Assembly (NCBI GenBank): GCA_003513005.1
Contig: DOTD01000072.1
Span: 1 to 64,000 of the forward strand
Source of the DNA: Desulfotomaculum sp.
Lineage (GTDB): Bacteria > Bacillota > Desulfotomaculia > Desulfotomaculales > Nap2-2B
Direction of reading: 5' to 3'
DNA length: 64,000 nucleotides
In this document: positions 35,324-43,399 of the stretch, piece after piece
Numbering within the stretch: the stretch's first letter is position 1
How the letters are laid out: every line of letters starts with the position of its first letter
Translations under genes and position numbers: made by a program
The notes under the pieces: generated by a model
Database searches by the model: none
What the model saw: the letters and a program-made list of their open reading frames with translations, nothing else
Told to the model about the DNA's origin: nothing

Positions 35324-35811
35324 TGACCAAAATAAATTAAGGAATGCTGGAGTAACAAGGATTCTGGGATTATAAATCGAAAGTTGGACTAAGGAAGTTA
35401 TTGAGAGAATTGTTGACGGGGCACAAGAGATAGGCTTAAAAATGGCTTCAGCAGGTATTTTTAAGATAAATTGTACTGTTTTACTAAAGGCGAACATGAG
35501 CACGCAGGCAGTTGACCTCCCTAATGCAAGTATATTTCCAAAGCAGTAACAAATAAATATTGCATCAATTCTGCATTTACTCCTTGTTCCTGTAAATATT
35601 GCTATTATAGTCCATTTTTTGGCTTAAGTTATGAAAAATCTTAAAAATCTAAAGAATAAGCCTCTTTGTCCAGCTATTGCTTTTGATGCGGCTATTAGAG
35701 CAGGTTAGCCTGTTTAAGGCTGGACTGATATAATATCTTCTAGTGAGCTTATAGAAAAGTTTACCAAATAAAATTCTGACAGGGGTCATATAATTTAAGG
35801 AAAAAAATGAG
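35324..35811. other. intergenic stretch with decayed coding-like pieces
   Basis: No intact gene is seen in this 488-base stretch. Two short plus-strand frames look protein-like: WTKEVIERIVDGAQEIG near 35380, and KPLCPAIAFDAAIRAG near 35680 followed in frame by GWTDIISSSELIEKF after stops. The sequence AGGCAGTTGACCT near 35504 recurs in inverted orientation within the 41.7-kb repeat region. These suggest remnants of lost genes or elements. Confidence 0.4.
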
Positions 35812-37023
35812 GTGATTAAGTTTAACGAAGTTGTAATCGTAAGCGCTTGCAGAACGCCGATCGGCAAGTTCGGGGGCGCTCTTAAACAGCTTACAGCGAC
35901 TGAACTCGGAGCCCTGGTCATTAAAGAGGCTTTAGCCAGAGCAGGTGTAGAGCCTGAGAAAGTCGACTATGTTTTTATGGGGCAGGTTCTTACAGCAGGC
36001 TGCGGCCAGGCACCCAGCCGGCAGGCGTCAATTAAGGCCGGCATACCTGCGTTAACGCCATCAATAACCATAAACAAGGTATGCTCCTCAGGTATTAAAG
36101 CCATTGACCTGGCAGTTCAAATGATCCAGACCGGCAGGGCCGACATATGTGTTGCCGGGGGAATGGAAAGCATGTCCAGCGTGCCCTATGGCCTTCCCGA
36201 CATGCGGTGGGGAGTGAAAATGGGCGTTCCCAGCAAGGATGTTATCGATCTGATGATTGTGGACGGTTTATGGTGCTCTTTTTACGACCGGCATATGGCT
36301 GTCCACGGTTCAGTTGTTTCCCGGGAGTTTGGAATTACCCGCGAGGAACAGGATGAGTGGGCTTTTTATTCCCAGACAATGGCCAATAGGGCTATTGCAA
36401 ACGGTGCTTTAAAAGATGAAATTAAGCCCGTGGAGTTAAACGGGAAAAAGGGTAAGGCAGTTTTATTTGATACAGATGAGGGGCCAAGGGCTGATACAAC
36501 CTTGGAAGCGCTTGCCAAGCTTCCTCCTGTTTTTGATCCCGAAGGGACAGTTACAGCCGGCAACGCGCCGGGGATTAACGATGGAGCAGGCGTCGCTGTG
36601 CTCATGACCCGTGAAAAGGCTGCTCAGTTGGGGATTAAACCCCTGTGTACAATTTTGGGATATGCTGAGGTCTCTCAGGACCCTAAATATATTGCCACTG
36701 TCCCCGGACTTTCTATAAAGAAGCTTTTGAACCGGACAGGATATTCCCTTAACGATATGAAGCTTATTGAGATTAACGAAGCTTTTGCGGCCGTAGCTAT
36801 GGTGAGCGGCAAAAAAATCTTGGGGATGTCGGATTCGGATATGCGAAACCGTGTAAATGTAAATGGGGGAGCTATAGCATTCGGCCACCCGATAGGGGCA
36901 ACCGGGGCGCGGATAGCCATGACGATGGCTTACGAGTTAAGACGGCGCGGCGGCGGAATCGGAATCTGCGGGATATGCAGCGGCGCAGCCCAGGGTGACG
37001 CCATGTTAATAAAAGTAGACTAA
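35812..37023 (+). CDS. acetyl-CoA C-acyltransferase (thiolase)
   Basis: Cleaves or forms acetoacetyl-/3-ketoacyl-CoA. The 403-residue thiolase has the nucleophile Cys91 in NKVCSSGIKAID, the INEAFAA loop, the His in GGAIAFGHPIGATGAR and the second Cys in GICSGAAQG. The start is GTG at 35812. It is intact and followed by an hbd fragment, the usual partner in butyryl-CoA or beta-oxidation clusters. Substrate chain length cannot be set from sequence. Confidence 0.94.
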   Translation: MIKFNEVVIVSACRTPIGKFGGALKQLTATELGALVIKEALARAGVEPEKVDYVFMGQVLTAGCGQAPSRQASIKAGIPALTPSITINKVCSSGIKAIDLAVQMIQTGRADICVAGGMESMSSVPYGLPDMRWGVKMGVPSKDVIDLMIVDGLWCSFYDRHMAVHGSVVSREFGITREEQDEWAFYSQTMANRAIANGALKDEIKPVELNGKKGKAVLFDTDEGPRADTTLEALAKLPPVFDPEGTVTAGNAPGINDGAGVAVLMTREKAAQLGIKPLCTILGYAEVSQDPKYIATVPGLSIKKLLNRTGYSLNDMKLIEINEAFAAVAMVSGKKILGMSDSDMRNRVNVNGGAIAFGHPIGATGARIAMTMAYELRRRGGGIGICGICSGAAQGDAMLIKVD

Positions 37024-37047
37024 AAAAATAAACGGGGTAAACAGAAC

Positions 37048-37290
37048 ATGGAGATAAAAAAAATCATGGTTATAGGAGCCGGACAGATGGGCGGCGGAAT
37101 TGCCCAGGTGGCGGCCCAGGCAGGATTTGATGTAATTGTAAACGATCTAACGGCTGAACTGTTGGAAAAAGGTCTTTCTGTAATTGCTAAAAATTTAGAC
37201 CGGAATGTAAAAAAAGGCAAGATGAAAGAAGAAGAGGCGCAGGCTGTTTTAAAACGGCTGAGACCCTCCATATCTTTTGAGGATGCGGCC
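37048..37290 (+). pseudogene. hbd: 3-hydroxyacyl-CoA dehydrogenase, N-terminal fragment
   Basis: Eighty-odd residues of an NAD-dependent 3-hydroxyacyl-CoA dehydrogenase: VIGAGQMGGGIAQVAAQAG (NAD-binding), DLTAELLEKGL, and KRLRPSISFEDAA. Homology stops at GGCC (37287-37290), after which the same DNA belongs to an msrA sequence in another frame. About 200 residues including the catalytic His are absent. It lies 24 bases after the thiolase stop, so an intact ancestor was probably cotranscribed with it. Confidence 0.88.
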
Positions 37291-37658
37291 AGTTTTACGA
37301 TCGCGGCCAATCATACCGGACCGCTATTTTTTATCACAGCGAGGAACAAAGGAAAAAGGCTGAAGAATTTAAAAAGGCACTTGCTGAAAGCGGCAGGTTC
37401 GATGGTCCAATCGCAACAAATATCATTTCCGCAGCTGATTTCTACAAGGCTGAAGAATGGTACCAGGACTACTATTTGAAGGAACCCCTAAAATATGCTT
37501 CTTACCATATCGCCTCCGGGCGGGACAGGTTTATCAAAGAACACTGGAAAGAAGAGACAAAAAAGGAGTTTCTAAAAAGAAAGTTAACTGATTTGCAGTA
37601 TGAAGTTACGCAAAACAGCGCCACTGAAATAAGCACGCTTAAGAAGATTTATCATTAA
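37286..37658 (+). pseudogene. fused peptide methionine sulfoxide reductase MsrA-MsrB fragment
   Basis: Frame 2 from about 37286 reads GQFYDRGQSYRTAIFYH, FDGPIATNIISAADFY and WYQDYYLKEPLKYASYH, the C-terminal half of MsrA. It continues LKRKLTDLQYEVTQNSATE, the start of an MsrB domain, then diverges and stops at 37658. The MsrA catalytic N-terminus and almost all of MsrB are missing. It has no start codon of its own and is joined out of frame to the hbd fragment. Confidence 0.85.
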
Positions 37659-37744
37659 AAATTTCAGGTAGAAAAATGGATGGAGTTTAATGGTTTCCCA
37701 ATAAGTCAATTTTTATAATAAGTCAAGCCTGACCCCATTTCCTA

Positions 37745-38998
37745 TTAGGAGAGCATATTTGGGAAAACGGAAGTCAGCGCTAGAAGAACCGTAAGGCCGA
37801 TCATAACTGCTATTGTCGCCCAGGCAATAATGTTATAGATCCGGGAATTAACATATTTGCCCATTAAATCAGTGTTATTGACCAGCTGCAGCATGAAAAT
37901 CAAGATAAAGGGCAGCAGAATCCCGTTGATTATCTGAGACCACAGCATTACCAGGATAAGTGAGATTTTCGGAATTAAAATTATGCTGGCGCCGATGACT
38001 ATAAAAATAGTATACAATGAATAAAAAACAGGCGCTTCAGACCACGATTTATCAATTCCGGCTTCAAATCCGAAAGCTTCGCAAACATAATACGAGGTTG
38101 ATAACGGCAGTATTGAAGCAGCAAAAAGCGAGGCGTTTAAAAGCCCGAGCGCAAATAGTATTGAAGCCCATTTCCCTGCCAGGGGGGCAAGGGCCTGTGC
38201 CGCGTCTTTGGCCGTTTCGACATGAACACCGTGTGTAAAAAGTGTGGCTGAACAAGCAACTACGATGAAAATTGCGACTAAAACAGCCATAAAACTGCCT
38301 ACTATAACATCCAGTCTGGAATAGGCGTATCTTTGTGCTGTTATGCCCTTTTCAACGACCGTTGATTGGATGTAAAACTGCATCCAGGGGGCTATTGTTG
38401 TTCCGACCAGTCCGATTATCATGCTTAGGTAGCCGCTTTGCAGGCTAAAAGTTGGTTTCACTGCTCCTTCGAGTACGGCGCCCCAGTCTGGTTTCGCCAA
38501 TGCTCCAGATATAATATAGCTTAGAAATAAGACAGAAGCGAACAGAAAAACCCTCTCAACAGTTTTGTATGATCCTTTCAGAACAATACCCCAGACTAAT
38601 AGCGCTCCAATGGGTATGGAAATGTATTTGCTCAGACCGAAGAGCTCCGTACTGGCCGCTATTCCGGCAAATTCAGCGACTGTGTTGCCGAGGTTGGTAA
38701 AAATAAGGCCAATCATGACGAATAAGATGATCCGTATACCATAGCGTTCCCTGATTAGATCGGCAAGCCCTTTGCCTGTAACTGCTCCCATCCGGGCGCA
38801 CATCTCCTGAACAACAATCAGGGCAATGGTTATAGGGATAAAAACCCACAGCAGACTGTATCCAAAATCAGCCCCGGCTATCGAATAAGTAGTAATTCCG
38901 CCTGCGTCGTTATCAACATTGGATGTGACAATCCCGGGTCCAAGTACTGCAATAAATATAAACAGATTGCGTAAAAAGCTGCTTCGTTTTAGTTTCAT
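37745..38998 (-). CDS. NRAMP-related Mg2+ transporter (NRMT type)
   Basis: A 417-residue LeuT-fold transporter of the NRAMP/SLC11 group with about 11 membrane helices. The canonical TM1 motif DPGN is replaced by DAGG (31-34), and the TM6 motif MPHN by APWM (in TIAPWMQFY). Loss of the metal-binding Met and Asn is typical of NRAMP-related magnesium transporters rather than Mn/Fe carriers. It is the second gene behind an M-box Mg2+ riboswitch and follows an MgtE-like regulator, which strongly supports Mg2+ import. ATG at 38998, seven bases after GGGGG, is preferred over TTG at 39001. Confidence 0.9.
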   Translation of the reverse strand: MKLKRSSFLRNLFIFIAVLGPGIVTSNVDNDAGGITTYSIAGADFGYSLLWVFIPITIALIVVQEMCARMGAVTGKGLADLIRERYGIRIILFVMIGLIFTNLGNTVAEFAGIAASTELFGLSKYISIPIGALLVWGIVLKGSYKTVERVFLFASVLFLSYIISGALAKPDWGAVLEGAVKPTFSLQSGYLSMIIGLVGTTIAPWMQFYIQSTVVEKGITAQRYAYSRLDVIVGSFMAVLVAIFIVVACSATLFTHGVHVETAKDAAQALAPLAGKWASILFALGLLNASLFAASILPLSTSYYVCEAFGFEAGIDKSWSEAPVFYSLYTIFIVIGASIILIPKISLILVMLWSQIINGILLPFILIFMLQLVNNTDLMGKYVNSRIYNIIAWATIAVMIGLTVLLALTSVFPNMLS

Positions 38999-39002
38999 CA
39001 AC

Positions 39003-40292
39003 TTACCCCCGGCCGGGTCTCCTCGGCGGCATGAACCACGAGAATGTTTTTAAGTCACTGCGGTTTGGTATCAGAGTTTCGATTACATCATCCACTGTAA
39101 TTATGCCCTGCAGTATATTTTGATCATCTACAACCGGAACCGCTAAGAGGTTGTATTTGCTCACAACCTCAAGAACTTTTCTATTGTCGTCATGATGGTT
39201 GACTGATATTATCCTTGTGTTCATCAGATCCCCGATAACTGCGTTCGGCTGTGCAACAATCAGGTCTCTCAAAGAGAGTACTCCAAGCAGTGACTCATTT
39301 TCTTCACCAATAACGTACAGGTAATAGATTGTTTCAGCAGACGGCGCCAGTTCACGTAAACGGTTGATTGTTTCTTCTGCAGTCATTCCAATCGGGAAGG
39401 CGATATATTCTGTAGTCATCAGGGCGCCTGCCGTATCCTCCGGATAACTCATCAGTTCGCGTACGTCCCTGGCTTCTTCAGGTTCCATCAGGTTTAAAAG
39501 CTCGCTGGACTTTTGTTCGGTCAATTCGCCAAGTATATCAGCCGCTTCATCCGGAGGCATTTCTTCAAGAATGTCGGAAGCTCTCTCGATGTCCATTTGT
39601 TCAATGATTTTCACCTGGGTTTCGAGATCAACTTCCGCTAAAGCTTCAGCCGCTGTCTGGTTATCCAGGTTATCCAGGAAGTCGGTGCGTTCATGATGGT
39701 CAAGATCCTCTATAATATCCGCGATGTCGGCAGGGTGCATTCTTTTTAGGTGATCTTGTTCCTGACTTAGTCTTAAGCTGGCTGTCTTGCTTTCCAGGGG
39801 TTTGACGAACTGCCAGCCGATAAAGTTGCTTTCCTTTTCTTTTGCAATAAACTCCATGCCAACTCTGCGCAGCAAGCCCCGTAAACCAATGTCAAAAGAC
39901 ACCAGAATTATATCTACAGTCTCCCCGTGTTTCACCCAGGAAATCTTAATGTCGTTTACGCGTACGAGCTTGGATCCTTTTAAATCGATGACCTGCTTAT
40001 CCATCAGCCACTTGCTGACGTATATTTCGTCATTCTTAAGCAAAGTAAGGTTTTCTGCGCTGAATTTACTCTTTAATTTGAGGCCGCTTTCGTCCCAGCT
40101 TTCAATCTGGTTTATATCAATATGGCTCTGGACACCCTTTGCATACTTGATTCCTGTTACACGCGGGCAGATACTGTCCCAACGGATAGCCATATCTTTT
40201 ATGCGGCCTACTTTTTTCCCTTCAGCGTCGATAATCGGCATTCCAACCACACGGCTGAAAAAGAATTCGCCCAAAACGTCTACCTGTGCCAT
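39003..40292 (-). CDS. soluble MgtE-like Mg2+-sensing protein (PRC barrel, MgtE_N, CBS pair)
   Basis: A 429-residue protein with no membrane segment. Residues 1-75 form a PRC-barrel-like unit (VVGMPIIDAEGKKVGRIKDM) and a second similar unit spans about 85-165. Residues about 175-285 match the MgtE N domain of short acidic helices (HPADIADIIEDL, MPPDEAADILGEL). Two CBS motifs follow (about 290-412; MTTEYIAFPIGMTAEE and MNTRIISVNHHDD). In MgtE these domains bind Mg2+ and gate the channel; here the pore is absent and the next gene, two bases away by position, is the transporter. A partner or gating role is inferred. Confidence 0.9.
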   Translation of the reverse strand: MAQVDVLGEFFFSRVVGMPIIDAEGKKVGRIKDMAIRWDSICPRVTGIKYAKGVQSHIDINQIESWDESGLKLKSKFSAENLTLLKNDEIYVSKWLMDKQVIDLKGSKLVRVNDIKISWVKHGETVDIILVSFDIGLRGLLRRVGMEFIAKEKESNFIGWQFVKPLESKTASLRLSQEQDHLKRMHPADIADIIEDLDHHERTDFLDNLDNQTAAEALAEVDLETQVKIIEQMDIERASDILEEMPPDEAADILGELTEQKSSELLNLMEPEEARDVRELMSYPEDTAGALMTTEYIAFPIGMTAEETINRLRELAPSAETIYYLYVIGEENESLLGVLSLRDLIVAQPNAVIGDLMNTRIISVNHHDDNRKVLEVVSKYNLLAVPVVDDQNILQGIITVDDVIETLIPNRSDLKTFSWFMPPRRPGRG

Positions 40293-40312
40293 CTTGATTC
40301 CCCCGGACCAAT

Positions 40313-40352
40313 CAATATAAAAATAAACTTCCCAATAACGGGAAGTTTATTT
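40313..40352 (-). terminator. riboswitch expression-platform terminator
   Basis: On the minus strand AAATAAACTTCCC (40340-40352) pairs with GGGAAGTTTATTT (40321-40333) across a six-base loop, with TTTTATATTG following. It stands between the M-box aptamer and the ribosome-binding site of the MgtE-like gene, so it can shut off the operon when Mg2+ is bound. Confidence 0.92.
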
Positions 40353-40384
40353 GAAAACAAAAAATAATTGTTTTTAGTTTGTCT

Positions 40385-40544
40385 TCCCCGTCGTTTGAGT
40401 TTTGGCACATACACAGCTAGGGGTAAATTACCCCAGCCACACTAGGTAAAGCCTTAATCCGACAAAACCTGTTATCCCATTGGTGTCTCTCGACATTTCC
40501 GGGCAGTGGCGTATGTTCTATGTAGAAGCCTCACCTAACAAGGA
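40385..40544 (-). promoter_or_regulatory. M-box (ykoK) Mg2+ riboswitch
   Basis: The minus strand carries the M-box core: GTTAGGTGAGGC (40528-40539), CCACTGCCC, GAGACACCAATGGG, AACAGG, then a variable stem and GTGTGGCTGGGG. The closing P1 helix can form between TCCTTGTT (40537-40544) and GACGGGGA (40385-40392). Order and spacing agree with the Bacillus ykoK leader. Mg2+ binding by this class promotes terminator formation. Confidence 0.93.
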
Positions 40545-40555
40545 TTCTTTTTTTA

Positions 40556-40585
40556 AGTATAAACCTTTCTTTAACTTATGGTCAA
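40556..40585 (-). promoter_or_regulatory. promoter of the M-box Mg operon
   Basis: TTGACC (40580-40585) and TATACT (40556-40561) are separated by 18 bases. The -10 element is 11 bases before the P1 helix of the riboswitch. Confidence 0.75.
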
Positions 40586-40609
40586 GTCAGAAAGGAAGAA
40601 ATAGCGATA

Positions 40610-40646
40610 AAAAATGAAAACCCGCCCGGTTCTGTGGGTGGGTTTA
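40610..40646 (-). terminator. folD terminator
   Basis: On the minus strand AACCCACCC (40636-40644) pairs with GGGCGGGTT (40619-40627) with one mismatch, followed by TTCATTTTTT. It separates folD from the Mg operon. Confidence 0.8.
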
Positions 40647-40689
40647 ACCTTCAAAGTCTGTAGTTGCCGTTTAATAGACAAAACGGCTG

Positions 40690-41583
40690 TTAAAGGGAGT
40701 TTTTATCTGTATTGACTTTTGCCGCCTTAATTACGTTTAACATGAGCATCATTCTTGTCATCGGACCGACACCGCCTGGAACCGGTGTGATCAGGCCGGC
40801 TTTTCCCTTGACAGTTTCAAAATCAACATCTCCGCAAAGGATCGCTTTTCCCTGAGGGGTCATGCCTATCCTGTTTACCCCGACATCGATGATTACGGAT
40901 CCCTCTTTAACCATATCTGCAGTAACAGTTTTGGGGCGGCCTGCGGCAACGATTAGAATATCAGCCCTTTTTGTATGTCCGGCGAGGTTTTTCGTGCCCG
41001 TATGGCACATGGTGACTGTCGCGTTGGCATTGCTTTGTTTCTGGACCAGGATCATGGAAATTGGTTTGCCGACAAGGTTGCTTCTGCCCAATACAACTAC
41101 TTCGGCTCCGTCTAAACTAATGCCGGATCTGATCAGCATTTGGTGGATGCCGTAAGGTGTGCAGGGATAAAAGTAAGCTTCTCCAACCATCAGCCTGCCG
41201 GCATTTACCGGGTGAAGAGCGTCTACGTCTTTATCAGGGTCGATAGCATAAATTACCCTATTTTCGTTGAGCTGTCCCGGCAGGGGCAACTGTACCAGTA
41301 TGCCATGAATCAGCGGGTCCCTATTGTACTTGTCGATCAGAGAAATAAGCTGTTCCTCGCTTATATCAGACGGTTGATTGTCTTGAATGGAATGAAAACC
41401 AAGTTCTTTGGCGTTAGTCTGTTTTCCCTTGACATAACTTACAGATGCGGGATCGTTGCCCACAAGAATGGTTACCAAGCCAGGTGTGATCCCATGGCGC
41501 TCCTTCAGGAATTTAACTTCCTCCTTGAGTTCCTCGCCGATAGTCAAAGCCATCTCGGTTCCGTTAATAATTTTTGCAGTCAT
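40690..41583 (-). CDS. folD: methylenetetrahydrofolate dehydrogenase/cyclohydrolase
   Basis: Bifunctional enzyme interconverting 5,10-methylene-, methenyl- and 10-formyl-tetrahydrofolate. The 297-residue protein has SYVKGKQTNAKELG (catalytic Lys), HGILVQLPLPGQLN, VVLGRSNLVGKP (NADP-binding) and TPVPGGVGPMTRMML. ATG at 41583 follows AAGGAAG. In an acetogenic-type C1 pathway it would serve both biosynthesis and catabolism; the pathway is not shown here. Confidence 0.97.
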   Translation of the reverse strand: MTAKIINGTEMALTIGEELKEEVKFLKERHGITPGLVTILVGNDPASVSYVKGKQTNAKELGFHSIQDNQPSDISEEQLISLIDKYNRDPLIHGILVQLPLPGQLNENRVIYAIDPDKDVDALHPVNAGRLMVGEAYFYPCTPYGIHQMLIRSGISLDGAEVVVLGRSNLVGKPISMILVQKQSNANATVTMCHTGTKNLAGHTKRADILIVAAGRPKTVTADMVKEGSVIIDVGVNRIGMTPQGKAILCGDVDFETVKGKAGLITPVPGGVGPMTRMMLMLNVIKAAKVNTDKNSL

Positions 41584-41606
41584 TATAATTCTTCCTTCAT
41601 CTTATT

Positions 41607-41700
41607 AACACAGGGGAACACAGGGGGACGGTTCTTCTGTGTCTATCCTGGGATTAACATAGGGGGACGGTTCGAGACCACTGTTCTGTGTCTATCCTGA
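41607..41700 (+). repeat. REP-like repeats (copies 2 and 3)
   Basis: GGGGGACGGTTCT at 41623-41635 and GGGGGACGGTTCG at 41662-41674 lie inside ACACAGG...CTGTGTCTATCCTG units. These are in the opposite orientation to the three copies near 42.1 kb. The segment begins about 24 bases upstream of folD on its leader side. Confidence 0.85.
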
Positions 41701-42020
41701 AAATTAACCTATCTCTTAGGCAGGTCAACTGCCTACGTACTCATATCGCCTCTTATACTTGTACGAACTCGTTCACCCTCGGGCTCGGTTAAACTCGGCG
41801 CTATGCGCCTCAAACAGTAACCTCGCTTATCATCGGGTTCTCTCGTTCTTTGAATAAAGGCTCAAAAATCGCACTTAAGGCATTGACCTCCCGTTGTTGA
41901 TGATTCTTCATCTTTCTGATGGCGCTGCATTAGCAGCATGGGTGTCTATTTATATTCTTTTTATCTATGTTTCCCTTTTTTAAAAATCAATAGATGATAC
42001 TATCTCTTCAATGCGCTTGC
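41701..42020. other. non-coding segment between inverted repeat clusters
   Basis: No gene is seen in these 320 bases. The left end has the palindrome AGGCAGGTCAACTGCCT. The middle is a run of CGAGG/CCTCGG-like short motifs around 41760-41850. The segment is bracketed by oppositely oriented REP-like repeats and occupies the place after xseA where xseB would often lie. It could be a non-autonomous element or its remains. Confidence 0.4.
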
Positions 42021-42163
42021 TGATTGACACAGGAGAACCGTCCCCCTGTGTTTCACGCAGGAGAACCGTCCCCCTGTGTTTCGTCCTGTGTTTCATGCGT
42101 CCCCTGTGTTTCACACCCTGTGTTTCACACTGATTGACACAGGAGAACCGTCCCCCTGTGTTT
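42021..42163 (-). repeat. REP-like repeats (copies 4-6)
   Basis: AGAACCGTCCCCC occurs at 42034-42046, 42062-42074 and 42144-42156. A 33-base unit beginning TGATTGACACAGGAGAACC is repeated almost exactly at 42021 and 42131, with partial CCTGTGTTTCA units between. They end six bases before the xseA stop codon. Confidence 0.88.
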
Positions 42164-42168
42164 TGCTT

Positions 42169-43374
42169 TTATTCAGGTATTGTATCTTCTACCAGGCAGA
42201 GCAGCCTTCCTTTAAAAAGTTCCACCCGGACAAGCTCTCCTTCCGCTGTTTCTTCTGCGTTGTGGATTATCTGGTGTGAATCTGCCCGGCTGCAAATACT
42301 GTAACCCCTTGCCAGGGTTGCCAGAGGGCTTAATGTTTCCAGGCAGTTTACCTGAACAGCGAGCCTGTTCCGGTTTTGTTCAAGTAAACGGTCTGCAGCC
42401 TGCAGCAACTTTTGTGAAATAAAATCCAGCTGCTGCTCCTTGCTGGTACATATTTCATGTACGGGCCGGCGTAAAACCGGACGATCCAGGCAGGCTTCCA
42501 GGCGCTGCATACACCTGTTTAAATGGGTTTGCGTCTCCTGGAAAAGCCTGTCTTTTAAATTCCGGGTTAATTTCAGCATTTCCTGTTTTACCGGCACTAC
42601 GAGTTCTGCTGCAGCGGACGGCGTAGCAGCGCGTACATCGGCAACAAAGTCAGCTATTGTGAAATCAGTTTCATGTCCAACGGCGGAAACAACAGGTATC
42701 CTTGAATTAAAAATACTGCGGGCCACTATTTCCGTATTAAATGCCCACAATTCTTCAATTGACCCCCCGCCCCTGCCGATTATGATTACGTCTATTAAAT
42801 CAATTTTGTTTAAAAGCTCAATTGATCTCGCTATTTCATAGCCGGCAGTATCTCCCTGGACTGCTGCAGGTGCAAATACAATACACATTCCAGGCCAGCG
42901 CCGCCCGATAATGTCAACCATGTCGCGGATTACAGCGCCGGTTGGAGAAGTGACAATCCCAATCCTCTTGGGTAAAAGAGGGAGTCTTTTCTTTTTTTCG
43001 CTGTCAAAAAAGCCTTCTGCCTGTAATCTCTTTTTCAGAAGTTCGAAAGCCTGATAGAGGGAGCCTGTCCCGTCAGGTTCCATTTCTTCAACATATAATT
43101 GGTAAATCCCATCACGCTCGTATACTGTCACATAACCGCGGGCCCTTACGGAAAACCCGTTCTCAAGCCGGAAAGGAAGGTTTTTAGATCTGGATCGAAA
43201 CATGACGGACCTGATTGTGCTTTGTTCGTCCTTGAGTGTAAAGTAAAGATGTCCGCTGCCTGCCTGCTTGCAGTTCGATATTTCTCCTTTTACCCAAAAG
43301 TTTAGGAGTAAAAGGTCATTATCCATAATTTCTTTAATATGTGCGTTTACTTCCGAAACTGAAAGTATTTTCAT
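42169..43374 (-). CDS. xseA: exodeoxyribonuclease VII large subunit
   Basis: Large subunit of the single-strand-specific ExoVII. The 401-residue protein has the N-terminal OB fold (about 1-95), the catalytic-domain signatures GIVTSPTGAVIRDM, IIIGRGGGSIEELW and AVGHETDFTIADFVAD, and a long C-terminal coiled coil (about 270-370). No xseB follows; downstream there is only the REP-like repeat cluster and then folD. Confidence 0.95.
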   Translation of the reverse strand: MKILSVSEVNAHIKEIMDNDLLLLNFWVKGEISNCKQAGSGHLYFTLKDEQSTIRSVMFRSRSKNLPFRLENGFSVRARGYVTVYERDGIYQLYVEEMEPDGTGSLYQAFELLKKRLQAEGFFDSEKKKRLPLLPKRIGIVTSPTGAVIRDMVDIIGRRWPGMCIVFAPAAVQGDTAGYEIARSIELLNKIDLIDVIIIGRGGGSIEELWAFNTEIVARSIFNSRIPVVSAVGHETDFTIADFVADVRAATPSAAAELVVPVKQEMLKLTRNLKDRLFQETQTHLNRCMQRLEACLDRPVLRRPVHEICTSKEQQLDFISQKLLQAADRLLEQNRNRLAVQVNCLETLSPLATLARGYSICSRADSHQIIHNAEETAEGELVRVELFKGRLLCLVEDTIPE

Positions 43375-43399
43375 TCTGGCGGCCTCTTCAAGCCTGGTA

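Noticed and set aside
41607..42163. CRISPR array
   Set aside because: The repeats are inverted, unevenly spaced and without unique spacers of constant length, so this is a REP-like cluster.
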